Source of the DNA: Nageia nagi
Taxonomy: Eukaryota; Pinophyta
Length of the DNA: 64,000 nt
Reading direction: 5' to 3'
Assembly (NCBI GenBank): GCA_050084985.1
Contig: JBITNC010000001.1
Span: 165,540,001 to 165,604,000 of the forward strand
Both the position numbers and the translations under genes were made by a program. The notes beneath the pieces were generated by a model, which ran no database searches, was not told where the DNA came from, and saw nothing but the letters and a program-made list of their open reading frames with translations. This document shows, piece by piece, positions 57,801 through 64,000 of this stretch; position 1 is the stretch's first letter; the number at the start of each line of letters is the position of its first letter.

Positions 57801-57900
57801 TTCCAATTTTAAGAAAAAAATTAGGATAGAAAAGCCTATCCAACTTTGTCATGGCTGTGATATGAAGCTGAGGTGCATGGGATGGATTATGAGTTACCAT
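54801..57900. other. AT-rich non-coding stretch
   Basis: No domain recognised. A purine run AAAGGGGAGGGGTGAATC near 57090 looks like a polypurine tract followed by TG, but no LTR partner could be matched. Confidence 0.4.
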
Positions 57901-58039
57901 TTTATTTTACTTTTGACAATTATAGAGTCACTGATGTCCATGTATCAAATGTTGGCATCTAACCTAAGTCACCGACAATTGATGTCAGACGTTGGTGATT
58001 AACAGACTATATTAAACTTTTTAATTTTATTTTAATTTT

Positions 58040-58088
58040 TTGTTTTTCTTTCATTTATTGAAAGAAGGGTCATTTTTGGGTATCTACA
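58040..58088 (+). repeat. Right edge of LTR-like block, family H copy 2
   Basis: Ends GGGTATCTACA, followed by TTTTACCC; parallel to 13331-13400. Confidence 0.4.
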
Positions 58089-58259
58089 TTTTACCCTTTT
58101 TTGAATTATCTGCTAATTGTGAGTGGGGGATAATTCTAAAACTTACCTTTCTAAAGGTGGGTACATTCAAGTTTCTTAACTTGTGTTTTTGACTTTAGTC
58201 AATGTTTCAGATTAACCTATTCTCTATGGATAAGTCAAATCTGATTGATTGAATTATAA

Positions 58260-59110
58260 TTAATGGAGGAGACTGATGTTGGTGACTGGGATCATTAGGT
58301 GAGGTAGCATATGGAGGATCTTGGTGTGGAGGGAGAGCAGGATGTTGGGATGGCCCTTTTAGAGGATTTTCCCTAGATGGAGGTTCTAGATGAGATGGTT
58401 GGTATAGCTAAGGGAACTCCAAGGGAGGATAGACCAATCCTTGAGATACAAAGACATGACTTATTACTGGGCAAGATCGAGGAGCTCAAGTTTTTACTTG
58501 GGTATTCATTATCATTACTTAACTATTATCATAAAGATAATGAGTTTATACGTGTGCAGCTTCAACAACTTAGGCACTTAGATAAGAATAGGTTCAGATA
58601 CAGGGTGGAGAGAGATAGGGCATAAGCCATGGTGCAGACATTACAACATCAGGTAGAAGCAGAGGGTATTATAGCTGTTGTAGAGAGGCACTCTTCTACT
58701 TTTGTTAGATATATTTGTAGATAGAGGGACTACTATTATGGGGTAGTTAAAACATGGATGGTAGGCATTCTTGCTTTTAATTCTGGTTTGGAGTATCTAC
58801 TTCCTCCGCCAAGTTACATTCCTTTAGATATCAGTGCTCTTCCAATTGCTACATCTAATGAGGCACAACGAGGTGTTAGTGCAGAAGTGCATAGAGGCAG
58901 GGTTGCAGTGTCTCCTAGTAGGAGTGTTACTACTACTTCATCTCATCATAGGCCTAGGTATTCAAAGATTCAAGCGACCTGATGAGAGAGGAGTATTGGT
59001 AGCCCATCAATATAGAGGTATTAGGAGGTTAGCAAGACTAGTGGTTAGGGTGGTGGTTGGGGTAGCGAGTATGAGGATTCCCCTGAGGATTGATTGTTAG
59101 TCCTTTTTTG
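58260..59110 (+). pseudogene. Unassigned coding remnant, family H copy 2
   Basis: Better preserved than copy 1. The stretch MEVLDEMVGIAKGTPREDRP (58377) is followed by IEELKFLLGYSLSLLNYYHK and QLQQLRHLDKNRFRYRVERD, a stop at 58623, an AMVQTLQHQVEAEGIIAVVE helix, then a 74-codon stretch (58758-58982) ending Ser/Arg-rich. The predicted product is helical and probably coiled-coil, with no retroviral or transposase signature I recognise. The spacing from the LTR-like edge (about 290 bases) suggests it is the first ORF of an element of unknown class. Confidence 0.5.
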
Positions 59111-62100
59111 TTATGTCATTTTGTTTTTAGTTTATGATGTGATTTTGTAGACTCATATTCATTGATGGATGATATATTACATTCATTTTTTGGATTATGG
59201 TGATCATGATTGGGATGCTATAGATGCCTAGGTGATGGATACTATGATTATTATTTTTTGATATATACACATATGATGATATATTTGGAGACTTGTATTT
59301 ATGGTAATATTTTGATGAGTTGTTACTTTGATATTATCATGTGCTATGTTTTGATATTATCATGTGCTATGTTATGAATGATGACTCTAGGGTTATGTTT
59401 AATTTTAATGTTGTATATCATGATGATGAATTATTGATGTTACTTTATATTGTATTGGATGATAATAATATTTGGTATTTTGATGGATGAATGGTTCCCA
59501 TATGATGCAATCATTTAATTTTTTATAGATCATTATCATTACTTGTTATATTTTGGATAATATTTTATTTATAGTAGTACAAAATTAGATATCATCATTT
59601 TTTATTTTTCTTGGCTATTTATACATATGGGATAACGTATGAGTGTAAAATGGTATGAGCACACAAATGGATAAATATGTGAATGCATATGAATGTACAC
59701 TCATGGATAAGTGAATATGAATGGATGGTATAACTATTTGAATGTCAAACATAATAATCTAGTTAACCTGCCAAGATAATAATAATATGTATTATGGAAT
59801 GAAATGAATGTATAATATAATAACAAAGTGTAATAAATAATATATTCACACTAATTTTATCAAATAATCTTTTGTTTCAATTTCATCTACTAAGGATGAT
59901 ATAAAACAAAGTTATAATACACTTAAGTTTATTATGAACTCATGTATGTGCAATGACGTTCATTTCCTTCTCTTGACACTCACTAATTTAATATTTCATA
60001 AGCATAAAATATATAAGATGATTCGTCTGTATGAAACATGCATAGGTCCATTATAAATACTAGACATATTGCCACTTCGTAAGGTATACCTCAATGCCAG
60101 ATAGGTGTTCATAACCCCGATGAAAACTAACGCCTAGATCCCATTATAGCCTTACTCTATTTCCAATCAGGTGTCCATACTCCCAATAGAGGATACTGTA
60201 ATCACCCAAGAATTTTACTTTTTTAAAAAAAAACTTTTTTCTAATGATATATTTTTCCCTCCTATCTTTTTCTTTCTATCCTATCTCTTGGGTTTGGGAT
60301 GAAGCAAAATAATAAGATGAATAATCACTAGAAATTATGCTTAAGGAACATCAAATTTTTGATTGTTTCAAGATTTAGAATGTATAAAAGTGTATGAGTT
60401 CATAATATCTTAAAAAATGTATCAAGGTTATGTCTGTTTATCATCCAAAATTTTAGAAACTTTGTGGGAGATATTTTGGCAAAATAGGATATGAATATTA
60501 TACCCATAAACTACTTTATTTATATGAAAAATAATATATATGAATGATATATGGATGGATACGTAATGTGTATATATGTATTGGTAAATTACTATGATCA
60601 TCATGTTTGACACTTAATAGTTTTACGATGATGAAGGTAATGAACAAGATGAACATAATGGTATGGTATGAACAAATGGGGCAGCGCAACCCTATAATTT
60701 TGGTTTTTTATAATTTTTTGATTTTTTTGGTTTTTGATAATTTTAATCATCATTTATTTCTATGTAATGAATTCCATGTTGGGTAAGGTTTTGCAACAAT
60801 TGACTATGAGAGATGGGATGAAAATGATAGCGAGTATGAATGGTATGATCAACAGACTAATGTGTAACATGATGAGTGACAGACACAGAAAACATGAAGT
60901 CCCAATAAAAAATGTTTACAAATATTACATGAGCAATGATGAGTTCATCAAAAGAATCCTAATGATGCAAGGATGGTGTTCCACAAAACTTAACGAGTCT
61001 ACAAATAAATGGATTGACATGGGCATCGATCATAATCCTCCATACGAAATCTATTCTAGAAAATAAAAAAAATGAGGTTTTGGAGAAACTCTTCATTAGG
61101 TATATTATAAATTACGCAAGTTCCCCAATATGGTCAATGATCGATGTACATACTCACCCAAAAGGAATCCTTTAAAATATTATAAGAATGATAAGAGCTA
61201 TCCAACAGACTCGACAATTCTTCCATAGATAAAATTTTATATTGAACACCATTAGGCAACTCAAAAAAGTGGTCTATGTCTACATCTAATGATAAGGCCT
61301 GACTCTCTATATGGTCACTTGGGAATGTACATGGTGAACATGGGATACAAAGGGAAGATTACTCCCAAGGAGTAGGTGGAATATTATATGGACAGGCTAC
61401 CTCTTGATTGATAGATCTAGAAATACAATGATGATGAATCCTGATGCTTTGTGTTTGAAATACAATTAACCACCTACAACATTATATGCAAATTTTAGAA
61501 ATTGCATAAGGTTTATAAAAACACAATATATATAATTTTTTTATTTGCATGAAGATAATTAATAGGCATGCAAATATCAAACAATATATATACAACACAC
61601 ACATATGTATAAGACACATTTTTATTTATTTTTAATATTTTTGTTATTTTTTATGTTATTCTATTTTTATAATATTTTTTACAATTTTTTTTACAATGAA
61701 AAATGATTTACAACCTTTGAATGATGTTGGTATATAGTTTCCCTATGAATAACCCAACATCCATGATCTAAGAAGTAATAGTAAGGAGGTTGCAATTGAA
61801 GGTGAAGGGGACCTTCTACCAGAATAGATGGTTGAGAATGAATGGGATACGATAAAAGTGGTGGATTAGTGGTTTATGTTTTAGCTTAAACTTCCTAATG
61901 TCTCTCTTAGGTTTTATAAAGGAAGCTGAAGCTTCAGTTTGTACCTCAAGAAGTATAAAAAAGGAAGCAATGTATATAGGATGTAGTGAAATGAGAGGTG
62001 GTGTAATGGGTGGTAATGGAGAAGTCCATAGCAAGAAGTATGGAATGAGGCTCCCTACAAAAACACCAAAATTCTTGTTATGAACAATATTGGTACAATG

Positions 62101-62150
62101 TTCCTAGCTAATATTTTTAATTCATTTTTTTTTATTTAGATGTTGAGTAA
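59111..62150. other. AT-rich non-coding stretch
   Basis: TATGATG- and ATATAT-rich. 59100-59640 resembles the tail of H copy 1 (shared ATATCATCATTTTTT and CTTGGCTATTT words). A 110-codon open frame at 60734-61066 has no recognisable content and is probably chance. Confidence 0.4.
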
Positions 62151-62151
62151 T

Positions 62152-63240
62152 TCATTCAAATTGCACTTTCACATTCAAAAGATTATTTGTACAATAACTA
62201 TTATTGAACAATGAACTATAATTATATACAATTTCATATTTTGGAAAGGATGGCATAAGATATGGAAATATCTGATAAAAAATAATCAAAGTCAAAACAA
62301 AATGATGTCCCATAAATTTGATATGAATATCTCCAACGCAATCTATCACAATTTTGGGTTTATCATAAGGCCAATGTAAATGAAACCATTGTAATGAACT
62401 CATTTTAGATTCTTATTCCATCCACATTTCTTGTGCCTTTACTTCAATTGCGACTTTTAAACCACTTATTTTTAATTCCCATGCATTTGATGTATGATTT
62501 TCAAAGTATTTCATGGCTATCACTAATTGCGCTTCTTTGGGTAAATCGAGGAATGTGCCATACGTGTAGAAGGAGTTTTCCAAAGTAATTGCATGCAAAC
62601 ATGTCCTTTATATCTATCCATGAAATTTTGACCAATGTAGTCAAACTAGAAATGTACTCATTTAGGGGCTTCTAACCTTTTAATTATTACTATTTTTTTA
62701 GAATAATCACAAGACATGGATATATAAACCTTTTCTTTACTCAAGAAAATCATTTATTGGTGTTTCTTTTGACTCTTTTTGATTTCCTAGGCCTAGGAAC
62801 AAATGAAGAAGAAAAATCATATATTAACTTTTGATGACACAAATCTCCTACAAGCTGATTCATCCAAGTTATGATTGGATGTAAGCTTTGTGGATTTTGA
62901 GATGTAATATTTAAAACTCAATCATTGAAAGTACAATAAAGTATGAGTTTGGGTGCTACAGTAGGCCAATACAAGCATAACAAATTTATTTTATGTACTT
63001 GTTAATGATAATGATAAAAAATTTGGAAATACATGGCCCTACCTAGGTAAATTTCAATATTTTCTTCTTTAACATAGATTTTCCAACCATCAGATGTACT
63101 TGGATAATGCCTCAAGGCTAGATCCCTCTGTATATCAATGGGTAATCAAATAATATTCCATGCTTCTTGCAAAGTGAATTCAATGAGTTTGGATACGGCT
63201 CTATCTCCCAAATATATAGATTTCTCAAACCATCATTCTT
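62152..63240 (-). pseudogene. Element G: unassigned ORF downstream of integrase
   Basis: Minus strand, several frames: WFEKSIYLGDRAVSKLIEF and DIQRDLALRHYPSTSDGWKI (about 63050-63240), HPIITWMNQLVGDLCHQKL with a basic RPRKSKRVKRN run (about 62770-62880), then 62413-62598 (LPKEAQLVIAMKYFENHTS and ISGLKVAIEVKAQEMWME) and 62152-62403 (HLHWPYDKPKIVIDCVGDIH). It lies after the integrase of a gypsy element, where an env-like or other extra ORF occurs in some plant lineages. No signal peptide, transmembrane run or RNase fold is obvious. I cannot name it. Confidence 0.4.
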
Positions 63241-63429
63241 ACTTTATTCATTTTATTCCTTGTGGCACAAGAATACTCTTGATCCTTTTGATTACCATAT
63301 GTTAAATTCATTTATTTTTATTAGTTCATTATGAAGGTTTTATTCTCTTTATCTAAATATTTACAACATATACATAAATAAAACAAAACAATTTTAACTA
63401 TAAAAGTGACAAAAATGTTTGATATTTAT

Positions 63430-64000
63430 TGGTTCATACTCTTCATTAGCTTCTAAGTCAGCTAAGTGATATGCTCCTGAACCAAAATTTCTTTTAATTA
63501 TGTAAGGTCCTAACCAGTTAGGGGAAAATTTGTCACGAATTTGCTTTTCCATTCACAAAGTTTGTTGATTTTCTTTTAATACTAGGTATCCTATATTGAA
63601 TTCATGAATTTTAACCTTTTTATCAAAAGCTTGTTTGATAAAACTTTGGTAGGTATGCTTGTGTTCTAATGCATTAACTCATATTTCATCTAAGAGAAAT
63701 AATTGCTCCAATCTTGTTTGATGAGATGCTTCATTTGTGATATAATCTTCTAAAGAAATTCATAAATATGTGATTTCTATTTCTAAGGGTAAGACTGCTT
63801 TTTCCCTATAGACTAGCGAAAATGGGGTTACCCAAGTAGGAGTTCTAATACTAGTGTGGTAAGCCCATAAAGCATGCAAAATCCTTATTTTCTAATCTCT
63901 ATAAGAGTTGTCAACTATTTTGAGTAGAATACTATGAATAGTTTTATTTGTAGCCTTAGCTTGTCCATTCCCCTATGTGTAATAAGGCATTGAAAAAATA
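63430..64000 (-). pseudogene. Element G: Ty3/gypsy integrase 3' part, truncated by window end
   Basis: Minus strand from the right edge: GQAKATNK-type start of the post-core helix, LHALWAYHTSIRTPTWVTPF, SLVYREKAVLPLEIEITYL, then a helix and NIGYLVLKENQQTL. The GPY motif region reads PNWLGPYIIKRNFGSGAYHL, followed by ADLEANEEYEPINIKH. The layout is close to that of element E (Tat-like), though too diverged to be the same family. Stops interrupt it. The rest of pol would lie beyond 64000. Confidence 0.8.

Noticed and set aside
57085-58088. Polypurine run plus TG at about 57090 and an ...ATCTACA end at 58088 as a full LTR
   Set aside because: A polypurine tract should precede a 3' LTR, but the coding remnant lies to the right; no matching second LTR was found.
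60734-61066. 110-codon ORF with a Met-rich N-terminal part
   Set aside because: No recognisable motif, composition typical of AT-rich chance frames, and no paralogue in the window.
1-64000. CRISPR arrays, tRNA and rRNA genes, bacterial-type operons
   Set aside because: None seen; repeats here are LTRs and minisatellites, and coding text is of plant retrotransposon type.

Overview
This 64-kb window looks like intergenic DNA of a large, repeat-rich plant genome. A conifer or other gymnosperm is my best guess. The reasons are plant-type Ty3/gypsy retrotransposons (chromodomain and Tat-like lineages), initiator-Met tRNA primer sites, heavy nesting of old LTR elements, AT-rich filler and no intact host gene. 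The species call is inference. I saw no rRNA, tRNA or CRISPR. Almost every coding segment is broken by stops or frameshifts, so most are annotated as pseudogenes.

Layout. 1-2453: filler, then the 3' end of a LINE ORF2. 2454-6893: LTR element A (5' LTR, primer site, an unassigned ORF, purine tract, start of a 3' LTR). 7900-11110: a long unassigned coding remnant. 12493-12947: a small TIR element with 8-bp target duplication. 13300-16800: remnant H1, then a large tandem duplication. 16879-27339: LTR element B, whose interior carries a piece of a host cohesin gene (PDS5-like), split by a complete nested minus-strand gypsy element C (17809-23145, TSD TAATT). 27375-32203: filler with an LTR scrap. 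32209-38099: a fairly young minus-strand chromovirus D (TSD GATAA). 38105-46177: filler, two related LTR pieces, a duplicated repeat block with a minisatellite, and a candidate minus-strand promoter plus first exons near 44.4 kb. 46183-54556: a Tat-like plus-strand element E (TSD ATAAT) that landed inside a minus-strand Ty1/copia integrase remnant. 57900-59110: remnant H2, paralogous to H1. 62150-64000: the 3' part of another minus-strand gypsy pol (G), running off the window.

Main point of interest. Elements A, B, C and the LTR at 39.3 kb share LTR starts of the form TGTGATGTCCC; A, B and C also have an initiator-Met primer site and, just before the 3' LTR, a shared CAAGCAATT...GAGGG stretch. 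Their interiors differ: A has an unknown ORF, B a PDS5-like fragment plus unknown ORFs, C gag and protease only. This suggests a family of pol-less LTR elements that take up foreign sequence and depend on enzymes from relatives. B is the clearest case. All homology calls come from reading translations by eye; no database search was possible.
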